Source: Caballeronia calidae (GTDB lineage Bacteria > Pseudomonadota > Gammaproteobacteria > Burkholderiales > Burkholderiaceae). From it: a DNA stretch of 64,000 bases. The notes beneath the pieces are model-generated. The model made no database searches. It was not told where the DNA came from and saw only the letters and a list, made by a program, of their open reading frames with translations. Shown here piece after piece: positions 20,272-28,835 of this stretch; within the stretch, counting starts at the first letter, position 1, and every line of letters begins with the position of its first letter. The stretch is taken from contig NZ_FCOX02000009.1 in the NCBI RefSeq assembly GCF_900044055.2, positions 1 through 64,000 on the forward strand. Reading direction: 5' to 3'. The translations under genes and the position numbers were made by a program.

Positions 20272-21231
20272 ATGACGCTCACTGAACTGAAGTACATCGT
20301 CGCGGTGGCGCGCGAACGGCATTTTGGCCGCGCGGCCGAGGCGTGCTTCGTGAGCCAGCCGACGCTGTCGGTGGCGATCAAGAAGCTCGAAGACGAACTC
20401 AACGTGCAGATCTTCGAGCGCGGCACGAGCGAAGTCAGCGTGACGCCGATCGGCGAGCAGATCGTCACGCAAGCGCAGCGCGTGCTTGAACAGACGCTCG
20501 CCATCAAGGAAATCGCCAAGCAGGGCAAGGATCCGCTCGTCGGACCGCTGCGTCTCGGCGTCATCTACACGATCGGACCGTATCTGCTGCCGACGCTCGT
20601 CAAGCAGATGATCAAGGCGGTCCCGCAGATGCCGCTAATGCTCCAGGAGAATTACACGCTCAAGCTGATCGAGCTCCTGAAGCAGGGCGAGATCGATGTC
20701 GCGATCATGGCGCTGCCGTTCCCCGAAACCGGCCTCATGGTGCGCGCGCTGTACGACGAGCCGTTCGTCGTCGCGATGCCGTCCGGCCACGCGTGGGAAA
20801 ACCGCCCGAAGATCGATCCCGACGATCTCAAGCAGGAAACCATGCTTTTGCTCGGCAGCGGTCACTGCTTCCGCGATCATGTGCTCGGCGTGTGTCCGGA
20901 ACTCATGCGCTTCTCGCAGAACGCGGACGGCATCCAGAAGACTTTCGAAGGTTCGTCGCTGGAGACGATTCGCCATATGGTCGCGAGCGGCGTCGGCATC
21001 ACGGTGCTTCCGCGTATGTCGGTGAGCGAGGTGAAGCCGCATGCGCCGGGCATCGATTCCGGCCTGCTCAGCTACGTGCCGTTCGATGAACCGGTGCCGG
21101 ATCGCCGCGTCGTGCTCGCGTGGCGCAAGAGCTTCACGCGCCTGCCCGCCATCGACGCCATCTGCGAGGCGATCGCCAATTGCGATTTGCCGGGCGTCAA
21201 AAAGCTCGATATGCCCGTCGCGGTGAACTGA
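20272..21231 (+). CDS. oxyR: Hydrogen peroxide-inducible regulator OxyR
   Basis: The product is a 319-residue LysR-type regulator. An N-terminal helix-turn-helix (residues 1-60, MTLTELKYIVAVARERHFG) is followed by a substrate-binding-like redox domain. The two sensing cysteines sit exactly at Cys199 and Cys208 (GHCFRDHVLGVC), as in E. coli OxyR, where peroxide joins them in a disulfide. It is followed in the same direction by katA (disrupted), a small membrane protein and dps, all typical OxyR targets. A strong terminator separates it from katA, so katA has its own promoter. Confidence 0.95.
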   Translation: MTLTELKYIVAVARERHFGRAAEACFVSQPTLSVAIKKLEDELNVQIFERGTSEVSVTPIGEQIVTQAQRVLEQTLAIKEIAKQGKDPLVGPLRLGVIYTIGPYLLPTLVKQMIKAVPQMPLMLQENYTLKLIELLKQGEIDVAIMALPFPETGLMVRALYDEPFVVAMPSGHAWENRPKIDPDDLKQETMLLLGSGHCFRDHVLGVCPELMRFSQNADGIQKTFEGSSLETIRHMVASGVGITVLPRMSVSEVKPHAPGIDSGLLSYVPFDEPVPDRRVVLAWRKSFTRLPAIDAICEAIANCDLPGVKKLDMPVAVN

Positions 21232-21246
21232 GTTTTCCTTTGCAGA

Positions 21247-21283
21247 CGCGCGGCCCCCGGTTTCCGGGGCGCCGCGCGTTTTT
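21247..21283 (+). terminator. Rho-independent terminator after oxyR
   Basis: A long GC-rich hairpin (CGCGCGGC-CCCCGG, loop TTT, CCGGGG-C-GCCGCGCG) is followed by five T residues. Confidence 0.88.
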
Positions 21284-21304
21284 ATTTCCCTACGCGAAAC
21301 TCCG

Positions 21305-21354
21305 CCTATCGTATAGATAAAATTTATTGAATTAAAAATATCGATAGTTATAGT
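21305..21354 (+). promoter_or_regulatory. katA promoter region with candidate OxyR site
   Basis: This very AT-rich stretch contains CCTATCG...ATTG (21305-21330, similar to the site before oxyR) and three ATAG tetrads (21313, 21344, 21350). CTATCG at 21306 and CGATAG at 21342 form an inverted pair. A possible promoter is TTGAAT (21328) and TATAGT (21349) with a short 15-bp spacer, as expected for an activated promoter. Confidence 0.4.
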
Positions 21355-21449
21355 TAAGCTTTCCTCCATCGGTCGACGAGACCAGGACGCCTGAGCGCGT
21401 TCCCACCCGGATTCATCTCAAGCCATACCTCAAAAACAGGAGCATCACG

Positions 21450-22921
21450 ATGACGACCCAACGACTCACGACCGCCGCCGGCGCACCCGTCGGTGACAAC
21501 CAGAACGCGCAGACCGCGGGACCGCGCGGCCCCGTCACGCTGCAGGACTTCTGGCTCGTGGAGAAGCTCGCGCATTTCGACCGCGAAGTGATTCCGGAGC
21601 GACGCGTCCACGCGAAGGGCTCGGGCGCGTTCGGCACGTTCCGCGTGACGCATGACATCACGCGCTACACCAAGGCGAAGCTCTTCGCCGAAATCGGCAA
21701 GGAAACGCCGATCTTCATGCGCTCTCGACCGTCGCGGGCGAGCGCGGCGCGGCCGATGCCGAGCGCGACGTGCGCGGCTTCTCGATCAAGTTGTATACGG
21801 AAGAGGGCAACTGGGATGTCGTCGGCAACAACACGCCGGTGTTCTTCATCCGCGATCCGTTGAAATTCCTCGACTTCATCCACACGCAAAAGCGCGATCC
21901 GTACACGAACCTGCGCAGCAACGTCGCGGCGTGGGACTTCTGGTCGCGTCATCCGGAATCGCTGCATCAGGTGACGATTCTCATGAGCGATCGCGGCATC
22001 CCGAAGAATTATCGGCAGATGCATGGCTTCGGCTCGCACACGTTCTCGTTCATCAACGCGGACGGCGAGCGCTTCTACGTGAAGTTCCACTTCAAGTCGC
22101 AGCAGCCGCTCGAGCATTACACCGATGCGCAAGCCGCCGCCGTCATCGCGAATGACCGGGAAAGCGCGCAGCGCGATCTGGTCGGAAACATCGACGAGGG
22201 CAATTTCCCGCGCTGGCATTTCCGCATTCAGGTGATGACCGAAGAGCAGGCCGCGAAGTCGACGGACAATCCGTTCGACATCACGAAAGTGTGGCCGCAC
22301 AAGGACTATCCGCTGATCGATGTCGGCGTGATCGAGCTGAATCGCAATGCGCAGAACTACTTCGCGGACGTGGAGCAGGCCGCGTTCACGCCGGCGAACG
22401 TGGTGCCGGGCATCGGCTTCTCGCCGGACCGGCTGCTGCAGGGGCGTCTCTTCTCGTATGGCGACGCGCAGCGCTATCGCCTCGGCATCAACCATCACCA
22501 GGTTCCGGTGAACGCGCCGCGTGCGCCGATTGCGAATTCGTTTCACCGCGATGGCGCGATGCGCACCGACGGCAATCTCGGCGGCCGCGTGAACTACGAG
22601 CCGAACCGCTACGGCGAATTCGCGCAGGACGCGAACGCGAACGAGCCGCCGCTCGCGGGCGGCACGGTGTATCGCTACGACCATCGCGAGGACGACGATT
22701 ACTACAGCCAGCCGGCCGCGCTTTTCAGGCTCTTCGACGATGCGCAGCGCGAGCGCTTCTTCGGCAATATCGCGCGGCACATCCACGGCGTGCCGAACGA
22801 GATCGTCGCGCGGCAGATCGGGCACTTCCGCCGCGTCGATCCGGCTTATGCGGAAGGCGTCATCGATGCGCTCGCGCAGCTCGGCCAGCACGTCGACGAG
22901 CAAAGCATCGCCGCTCTCTGA
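21450..22921 (+). pseudogene. katA: Catalase (KatA type) interrupted by a one-base frameshift
   Basis: Two frames together make a monofunctional haem catalase of about 490 residues. The first frame (21450 to about 21722) ends normally at KETPIFMR. Family sequence then requires F-S-T-V-A-G-E; the DNA reads CGC TCTCG where CGC TTCTCG is expected, so one T is missing near 21723. Restoring it continues [18 protein letters not shown] in the second frame to the stop at 22921. All other key residues are intact: the catalytic His in [10 protein letters not shown], Asn in GNNTPVFF, and haem-ligand Tyr in [12 protein letters not shown]. As written, translation stops at 21863, so the product would be a 137-residue fragment. 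It is either a recent mutation or a sequencing error. Confidence 0.88.
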
Positions 22922-22954
22922 CAGCGGCGCTTCGAAACACACGGAGAAAACATC

Positions 22955-23107
22955 ATGTCTCAGGCGTTGAACCACATTGCAGAGGCCGTCGAGCATATCG
23001 AAGCGACGAGCCTTCAGGCTTCACGCGGCGTGCGTGTCGCGATTGCGTTCGGGATCGTCGCGGCGGGGTATGGGCTCGTCGTGGCGAGCGGTGTCGTCGG
23101 CGCGTGA
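22955..23107 (+). CDS. Small single-pass membrane protein between katA and dps
   Basis: The frame encodes 50 residues with a good ribosome site (CGGAGAA, seven bases before the ATG), 33 bp after katA. The N-terminal half ([20 protein letters not shown]) looks like an amphipathic helix with acidic and His residues. Residues about 28-50 ([20 protein letters not shown]) form one hydrophobic helix ending two residues before the stop. I do not recognise a named family. Position suggests co-expression with katA in the oxidative-stress group. Confidence 0.65.
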   Translation: MSQALNHIAEAVEHIEATSLQASRGVRVAIAFGIVAAGYGLVVASGVVGA

Positions 23108-23208
23108 GCGTGAACCGGCGGCGCGCGGAAGGAGGCAGCGAGGCGCAGCGGCGAGCGTCCGGAAGGCCCGTGCCGCAAATGAATCGTCCCCGTTTCTACG
23201 ATAAACTG

Positions 23209-23220
23209 TCGAGCGCTCGA
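23209..23220. repeat. Perfect 12-bp palindrome upstream of dps
   Basis: TCGAGCGCTCGA lies 66 bp before the dps start in the 179-bp gap after the small membrane protein gene. It could be an operator, but a 12-bp palindrome of this composition can also arise by chance in GC-rich DNA. Confidence 0.3.
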
Positions 23221-23286
23221 AACGCCCGCGGCAACACGATGCACGCGGCGTTCGCACCGTTCGAATCACTCTCTCACGGAGTCATC

Positions 23287-23775
23287 ATGGCGAAGAAAGG
23301 CACTGCACCTGCCGTCAATATCGGCATCAGCGACAAGGACCGCAAGAAGATCGCCGAGGGCCTGTCCCGGCTGCTGGCCGATACATACACGCTGTATCTG
23401 AAGACCCATAACTTTCACTGGAACGTCACCGGCCCGATGTTCAACACGCTGCATCTGATGTTCGAGACGCAGTACACCGAGCTTGCGCTCGCCGTCGATT
23501 CGATCGCGGAACGTATCCGCGCGCTGGGCGTGCATGCGCCGGGCAGCTACAAGGAATTCGCGAAGCTCTCGTCGATTCCGGAAGCGGACGGCGTGCCGGC
23601 CGCCGAAGACATGATCCGCCAGCTGGTGGAAGGTCAGGAAGCGGTGGTGCGCACGGCGCGCGAAATCTTCCCGGCGACGGAAGCCGCGAACGACGAGCCG
23701 ACCGCCGACCTGCTCACGCAACGTATGCAGACGCACGAGAAGACCGCGTGGATGCTGCGCGCGATGCTGGCTTAA
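23287..23775 (+). CDS. dps: Dps-family DNA-protecting ferritin-like protein
   Basis: The product is 162 residues. Dps forms a 12-subunit shell that oxidises and stores iron with peroxide and shields DNA. The intersubunit ferroxidase residues are visible in [19 protein letters not shown] and the following [12 protein letters not shown] (about residues 38-75). The N-terminus is Lys-rich (MAKKG..., DKDRKK), as in DNA-binding members. CACGGAG precedes the ATG. It is followed by a terminator and is a likely OxyR target by context. Confidence 0.95.
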   Translation: MAKKGTAPAVNIGISDKDRKKIAEGLSRLLADTYTLYLKTHNFHWNVTGPMFNTLHLMFETQYTELALAVDSIAERIRALGVHAPGSYKEFAKLSSIPEADGVPAAEDMIRQLVEGQEAVVRTAREIFPATEAANDEPTADLLTQRMQTHEKTAWMLRAMLA

Positions 23776-23794
23776 GCATCGGCTTGAATCGAAG

Positions 23795-23822
23795 AAGCCC
23801 CGCTTTGAAGCGGGGCTTTTGC
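23795..23822 (+). terminator. Rho-independent terminator after dps
   Basis: AAGCCCCGCTT pairs with AAGCGGGGCTT around a two-base TG core, followed by TT-GC-TTTT. Confidence 0.85.
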
Positions 23823-23888
23823 TTTTCAGGACGTACGCGCGCGCTGTTCTAAAATACCCGCATCGCGTTTTTTCGCCTGCCTGCCTCC

Positions 23889-24746
23889 ATGTTCGCCCGA
23901 CTCCCGCTCTACATGCGCCTCGTGCGCCTCGACAAGCCCATCGGCAGCCTGCTGCTTCTATGGCCGACGCTCAACGCGTTGTGGATCGCGTCGGACGGCC
24001 ATCCGTCGCCGATGCTGCTCGTCATCTTCATCGTCGGCACGATTCTCATGCGCTCGGCGGGCTGCGCGATCAACGATTACGCCGACCGCGACTTCGATCG
24101 CCATGTGAAGCGCACCGCCGAGCGGCCCATCACATCGGGCAGGATCAAGGCGTGGGAAGCCGTCGCGCTGGCCGCGGCGCTCTCGCTCGTCGCGTTCCTG
24201 CTGATCCTGCCGCTCAACACGCTCACGAAGGAACTGTCGGTGTTCGCGCTTTTCGTCGCGGGCACGTATCCGTTCACCAAGCGTTTCTTCGCGATTCCGC
24301 AGGCGTATCTCGGCATCGCGTTCGGCTTCGGCATTCCGATGGCCTTCGCCGCTATTCAGGACCATGTGCCGATGCTCGCGTGGATCATGCTGATCGCGAA
24401 CGTGTTCTGGTCGGTCGCCTACGACACCGAATACGCGATGGTCGATCGCGACGACGACATCAAGATCGGCATCCGCACATCGGCGCTTACTTTCGGCCGC
24501 TACGACGTGTTCGCCGTGATGCTCTGCTACGCGGTGACGCTCGCGATCTACGTGGGAATCGGCATCGCGCTCGGCTTCGGCTGGTTGTACTGGCTCGGCT
24601 GGCTCGCGGCGGCGGGCTGCGCGGTGTATCACTACGGGCTGATCCGAAACCGCGAGCGGATGGCGTGCTTCGCCGCGTTCAAGCACAACAACTGGCTCGG
24701 CGGCATGCTGTTCGCGGGCATCGCGCTGCATTACGCGGTCCACTGA
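23889..24746 (+). CDS. ubiA: 4-hydroxybenzoate polyprenyltransferase
   Basis: The product is a 285-residue integral membrane enzyme of ubiquinone synthesis that attaches the polyprenyl tail to 4-hydroxybenzoate. Both Asp-rich Mg-pyrophosphate motifs are present: [15 protein letters not shown] (about residues 67-81) and [21 protein letters not shown] (about 180-200). About eight transmembrane helices are predicted by hydrophobicity. A TAAAAT -10-like element lies at 23850. It ends against a bidirectional terminator opposite proC. Confidence 0.96.
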   Translation: MFARLPLYMRLVRLDKPIGSLLLLWPTLNALWIASDGHPSPMLLVIFIVGTILMRSAGCAINDYADRDFDRHVKRTAERPITSGRIKAWEAVALAAALSLVAFLLILPLNTLTKELSVFALFVAGTYPFTKRFFAIPQAYLGIAFGFGIPMAFAAIQDHVPMLAWIMLIANVFWSVAYDTEYAMVDRDDDIKIGIRTSALTFGRYDVFAVMLCYAVTLAIYVGIGIALGFGWLYWLGWLAAAGCAVYHYGLIRNRERMACFAAFKHNNWLGGMLFAGIALHYAVH

Positions 24747-24766
24747 AAGTTTGCGCCTGAAAAGAC

Positions 24767-24797
24767 AAACGGCAGTTCACAATGAACTGCCGTTTTT
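24767..24797. terminator. Bidirectional terminator between ubiA and proC
   Basis: A perfect stem AAACGGCAGTTCA / TGAACTGCCGTTT with loop CAA and extra T residues on the right serves the convergent ubiA (plus) and the yggS-proC run (minus). Confidence 0.88.
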
Positions 24798-24819
24798 ACA
24801 TGGCGAGGCGATTCGCGCG

Positions 24820-25632
24820 TCAGGCCGCGCCCAGTTCATCGCCCATTTCTTTCGCACGCGCCTCTGCCGCCAGCGCGCCGCGCACGATCGCGTCCTTCAC
24901 GCCTTGCGCGTCGAACGCGGCGAGCGCCGCCGCCGTCGTGCCGCCCTTCGACGTCACGCGCTCGCGCAGCACGCTCGCGGGCTCGCCCGATTGCGCCGCC
25001 AGTTGCGCGGCGCCCGTGAACGTCGCGACGGCGAGCGCGCGGCCTTGCGCTTCATCCATGCCGAGCTGGCGCGCCGCTTCCTGCATCGCTTCGATGAAAT
25101 AGAACACGTAGGCCGGGCCGCTGCCGGAGATCGCGGTGACGGCGTCGAGCTTCGCTTCGTCGTCGAACCAGACGGCCGTGCCGACCGCTTCCAGCACCTG
25201 CGATGCGAGTGACTTCGCGGCATCGGTCACGCCGGGCAGCGCGGCGAGGCCCGTCACGCCCATGCCGATCAGCGCGGGCGTGTTCGGCATCGTCCGCACG
25301 ATCTGCGTGTAGCCGTTCAGCCAGCGCGAGAGGTCCGTCGCGCGGATGCCCGCCGCGATGCTGATGACCGTCTGCTTCGACAGATGCGGCGCGAGCGCTT
25401 CGGCCACGCCCTTGAGCACTTGCGGCTTCACGGCGAGCACGATGGCGTCGTAGCCGGCGAGCGTCGCGTCGACGGCCGCGCCCGTCGCGATGCCGAACTG
25501 CTGCGCGGTGCGCTCGCGCGCTTCGTCGTTGATGTCGATGGCATAAATGTCGGCGGGCGCCGTGCCGCGCTTGATGAGACCGCCGATGAGCGCCGCGGCC
25601 ATGTTGCCGCCGCCGATGAATGCAATTTTCAT
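24820..25632 (-). CDS. proC: Pyrroline-5-carboxylate reductase
   Basis: The product is 270 residues. It performs the last step of proline synthesis, reducing pyrroline-5-carboxylate with NAD(P)H. The N-terminal Rossmann motif is IAFIGGGNMAAALIGG (residues 3-18). The signature VRTMPNTPALIGMGVTG sits mid-protein, and the C-terminal dimerisation helices carry the family motif SGPAYVFYFIEAM. It starts 13 bp after yggS, a very common pair. Confidence 0.96.
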   Translation of the reverse strand: MKIAFIGGGNMAAALIGGLIKRGTAPADIYAIDINDEARERTAQQFGIATGAAVDATLAGYDAIVLAVKPQVLKGVAEALAPHLSKQTVISIAAGIRATDLSRWLNGYTQIVRTMPNTPALIGMGVTGLAALPGVTDAAKSLASQVLEAVGTAVWFDDEAKLDAVTAISGSGPAYVFYFIEAMQEAARQLGMDEAQGRALAVATFTGAAQLAAQSGEPASVLRERVTSKGGTTAAALAAFDAQGVKDAIVRGALAAEARAKEMGDELGAA

Positions 25633-25645
25633 GATGAAGGTCAGG

Positions 25646-26341
25646 TCAGGTGGTGTAGTTGCGCGCGCCGAATATCGCGGTGCCGATGCGCACCATCGTC
25701 GCGCCTTCGAGCACGGCGGCTTCGAGATCGGCGGACATGCCCATCGAGAGCGTGTCGAGATCGAGGCCGTCCGCGCGCAGGGTGTTCATCAGTTCGCGCA
25801 GACGCGCGTGCGGCGCGCGCTGCGCATCGAGCGTGTCGGCGGGCTCGGGAATCGCCATCAGACCGCGTAGCGCCAGGCCGGGCAGGGCGGCAACCGCATG
25901 CGCGAGCGCGACGGCTTCGTCCGGTTCGACGCCGCTCTTCGACGCCTCGCCGCTCACGTTCACCTGCACGCACACATTGAGCGCGGGCGCGCCTTCGGGA
26001 CGCTGCGCGGAGAGACGCTCGGCGATCTTCAGGCGATCGATGGAATGCACCCAGTCGAACTGCTCGGCGACGACCTTCGTCTTGTTCGATTGCAGCGGCC
26101 CGATGAAATGCCATTCGATCTGGCCGCGCAGATCCGCGAGTTCCGCGATCTTCGCGATGCCTTCCTGCACGTAGTTCTCGCCGAACGCGCGCTGGCCGGC
26201 GTCGAAGGCGGCGCGCACGTCGCTGGCGGGAAAGGTTTTCGACACGGCGAGCAACTTCACGGACGACGCATCGCGCGACGCGTCGTGCGCGGCCTTCGCG
26301 ATGCGTTGCCGGACTTCTTCGAGATGTTGGGCGATGGACAT
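25646..26341 (-). CDS. yggS: YggS-family pyridoxal phosphate homeostasis protein
   Basis: The product is 231 residues, an alanine-racemase-like single TIM barrel without known catalysis that binds and buffers PLP. The PLP lysine is in LLAVSKTFPASDV (about Lys35). Other family blocks are FGENYVQEG, WHFIGPLQSNK and LSMGMSADLEAAV. It sits directly upstream of proC, which helps the call. Confidence 0.95.
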   Translation of the reverse strand: MSIAQHLEEVRQRIAKAAHDASRDASSVKLLAVSKTFPASDVRAAFDAGQRAFGENYVQEGIAKIAELADLRGQIEWHFIGPLQSNKTKVVAEQFDWVHSIDRLKIAERLSAQRPEGAPALNVCVQVNVSGEASKSGVEPDEAVALAHAVAALPGLALRGLMAIPEPADTLDAQRAPHARLRELMNTLRADGLDLDTLSMGMSADLEAAVLEGATMVRIGTAIFGARNYTT

Positions 26342-26387
26342 GCGTAAGCTTCAAGGGCGTTCGAGCCACTCATTATACGAAGCGGCT

Positions 26388-27614
26388 TCACCCGTACAGG
26401 AGATGCTCCAGAAGTTGAATCCAGTGCGTGACGGGCGTCGAGGTGCCGCTTTGCAGATGCGCGATGCAGCCGACATTCGCCGACACGATCATCTGCGGCT
26501 CCAGCTTCTCCAGCCGGTCGAGCTTCTGGTTGCGCAGCGTGTACGAGAGCTTCGGCTGCAAGACCGAATACGTGCCCGCCGAGCCGCAGCAGAGATGACT
26601 ATCGACGGGCAGGCGCACTTCGAGGCCGAGCGCGGTCAGCAGATGCTCGACGCGTCCGCGAATCTGCTGACCGTGCTGCAACGTGCACGGCGGATGAAAC
26701 GCGACCGTATGCACGCCGCGCCGCCGCGCGAGCGCGACGAGCTCTTCCTCGTACATCGGCAGGATTTCGGCGAGATCGCGCGTCAGATCGACGATCTTCT
26801 GCGCCTTCTCCGAGTACTTCGGATCGTTGCGCAACAGGTGCGCGTATTCCTTCACGGTCGCGCCGCAGCCGGACGCGTTCATCACGATCGCCTCGACGCC
26901 GCTTTCCACATACGGCCACCAGGCGTCGATGTTGTTGCGCACGTCATCGAGCGCGTCGTCGTTGTAGCCGAGATGCAGGCGGATCGCGCCGCAGCAGCCC
27001 GCGCTGGGCGCCGTGACGATTTCGATGCCGAGCGCATCGAAGACGCGCGCTGTTGCCGTGTTGACGTTCGGCATCATCGCGGGCTGCACGCAGCCGGCGA
27101 GCATCAGCATCTTGCGTTCGTGCTTGTTAGTGGGCGCGACGAGCGGCCGCTCGGGCACCGGAATCTTCGCGCGCAGCTTGCGCGGAAGGATGCCGCGAAA
27201 CTGCTGGCCGAGCTTCATCGCGGGCGTGAAGAGCGTGCTGTTCGGCAGGAAGCTCGCGAGAAAGCGGCGCTGCAGCCGATGCCGCATCGGCCGCTCGACT
27301 TTCTCCTCGACGATCTTGCGTCCGATCTCGACGAGCCGCCCGTATTGCACGCCCGACGGGCACGTGCTTTCGCAATTGCGGCAGGTGAGGCAGCGGTCCA
27401 GATGCAGTTGCGTGCTGCGCGAGACGGGCGCGCCTTCGAGCATCTGCTTCATCAGATAGATGCGCCCGCGCGGCCCGTCGAGCTCGTCGCCGAGCAACTG
27501 ATAGGTGGGGCAGGTCGCCGTGCAGAAGCCGCAGTGCACGCACTTGCGCAGGATGGCGTCGGCTTCGTCGCCATCGGCTGTGCCGCGGATGAATTCGGCG
27601 AGATTGGTTTGCAT
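26388..27614 (-). CDS. glcF: Glycolate oxidase iron-sulfur subunit
   Basis: The product is 408 residues. It carries electrons from the GlcD/GlcE flavoproteins towards the respiratory chain during glycolate oxidation to glyoxylate. Two [4Fe-4S] motifs lie near the N-terminus: KCVHCGFCTATCP (Cys25, 28, 31, 35) and RCLTCRNCESTCPSG (about residues 73-86). Two CCG-type domains follow (SAGCCGAIRLHLGY; DSHLCCGSAGTYSV). The ATG at 27614 lies 23 bp after the glcE stop. Confidence 0.95.
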   Translation of the reverse strand: MQTNLAEFIRGTADGDEADAILRKCVHCGFCTATCPTYQLLGDELDGPRGRIYLMKQMLEGAPVSRSTQLHLDRCLTCRNCESTCPSGVQYGRLVEIGRKIVEEKVERPMRHRLQRRFLASFLPNSTLFTPAMKLGQQFRGILPRKLRAKIPVPERPLVAPTNKHERKMLMLAGCVQPAMMPNVNTATARVFDALGIEIVTAPSAGCCGAIRLHLGYNDDALDDVRNNIDAWWPYVESGVEAIVMNASGCGATVKEYAHLLRNDPKYSEKAQKIVDLTRDLAEILPMYEEELVALARRRGVHTVAFHPPCTLQHGQQIRGRVEHLLTALGLEVRLPVDSHLCCGSAGTYSVLQPKLSYTLRNQKLDRLEKLEPQMIVSANVGCIAHLQSGTSTPVTHWIQLLEHLLYG

Positions 27615-27637
27615 CGAAGCGCCTGGAAGTCGGGAAT

Positions 27638-28726
27638 CTAAAAGTCGGGATACAAACGCGCGCGGTTGAAGATGCGCGCCGGATCGAATGCGGCTTTCAA
27701 TCCACGATGAATCTTCATCAGCGGCGCGGGCAGCGGCGTGAACACGCCCGCGTTGCGATCGTAGACAGAGCCCGCGCGGAAGATCGTCGCGTGGCCGCCG
27801 GCCTGCTTCGCGCTGATGCGCACGGTCTGCGGATCGGTGTCGGTGATCCACCAGCGCTGCGCGCCGCCCCATTCCATCAGCTGCGCGCCCGGCAGATGCA
27901 GCGGCTCCGCGATCGACGGCAACGCGAGCCGCCAGAGCGCCGAGCGCGGCTCGATCACCGCGAAGAACGGGTCGGTCTGTTCGCGCATGCCGATCCAGAA
28001 GCGGTCGGCTTCGACGGCATCCACCACTTCGCCGCCGAGCGTGTTGCGCGCGGTCTTCACGGCGGCTTCCGCGCCCGCGAGACGCAGCGCGAGCGTGCCG
28101 TCGCGCCATGCGCTGCCGCAGATCGGCAACGGATGGCCGCCCCATTCGTTGAGCTTGCGCACGCCATCGGTGGCGTGCATGTCGAATTTCAGCGTGGCTT
28201 CCGCGACGGGGCGCGGCAGCACCTTGATCGAGAGTTCGAGAATCAGCCCGAGTGTGCCGAGCGAACCGGCGAGAAGACGCGACACGTCGTAGCCCGCGAC
28301 GTTCTTCACGACTTGCCCGCCGAAATGCAGCACTTGCCCGTGTCCGTTCATTACGACCGCGCCGAGCACGAAATCGCGCGGCGCGCCGGTCCAGGCGCGG
28401 CGCGGCCCGGCGAGCCCCGCGGCGATGCAGCCGCCGAGCGTGGCGTTGCGCCCGAAGTGCGGCGGCTCGAACGGCAGCATCTGGTTGTGCTCCCGCAGCG
28501 CCGCTTCGACTTCGGCAAGCGGTGTGCCGGCGCGCGCGGTGATGACCAGCTCGGCCGGATCGTAGGCGATGATGCCGCGATACGCGCGCGTGTCGAGGAT
28601 CTCCCCCTGGAGCGTCTGACCGTACCAGTCCTTCGTGCCGCCGCCGCGGATGCGCAGCAGCGTGCCGGTTTCGGTGGCCCGGGCGATCCTCTCCGACCAG
28701 CCGGCGACGATGTCGTCCTGTTCCAT
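27638..28726 (-). CDS. glcE: Glycolate oxidase subunit GlcE (FAD-binding)
   Basis: The product is 362 residues with a PCMH-type FAD domain in the N-terminal half (ELVITARAGTPLAEVEAAL; FGRNATLGGCIAAGLAGPRR; GQVVKNVAGYDVSRLLAGS). It is shorter than GlcD, as expected for GlcE. It lies between glcD and glcF in the usual glcDEF order. The 109-bp gap to glcD is the largest inside the cluster and holds only a short CCGGT/ACCGG hairpin. Confidence 0.94.
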   Translation of the reverse strand: MEQDDIVAGWSERIARATETGTLLRIRGGGTKDWYGQTLQGEILDTRAYRGIIAYDPAELVITARAGTPLAEVEAALREHNQMLPFEPPHFGRNATLGGCIAAGLAGPRRAWTGAPRDFVLGAVVMNGHGQVLHFGGQVVKNVAGYDVSRLLAGSLGTLGLILELSIKVLPRPVAEATLKFDMHATDGVRKLNEWGGHPLPICGSAWRDGTLALRLAGAEAAVKTARNTLGGEVVDAVEADRFWIGMREQTDPFFAVIEPRSALWRLALPSIAEPLHLPGAQLMEWGGAQRWWITDTDPQTVRISAKQAGGHATIFRAGSVYDRNAGVFTPLPAPLMKIHRGLKAAFDPARIFNRARLYPDF

Positions 28727-28835
28727 TCGTGTCCCGCTCGTATTTCGATTTCTGGTGGACTATCCGGTCGATTGTACCGGCCGCTTAAGGGCGCAATACT
28801 CGGTGAAACGTGGATAGCGGAACGCGATCCGTCGC

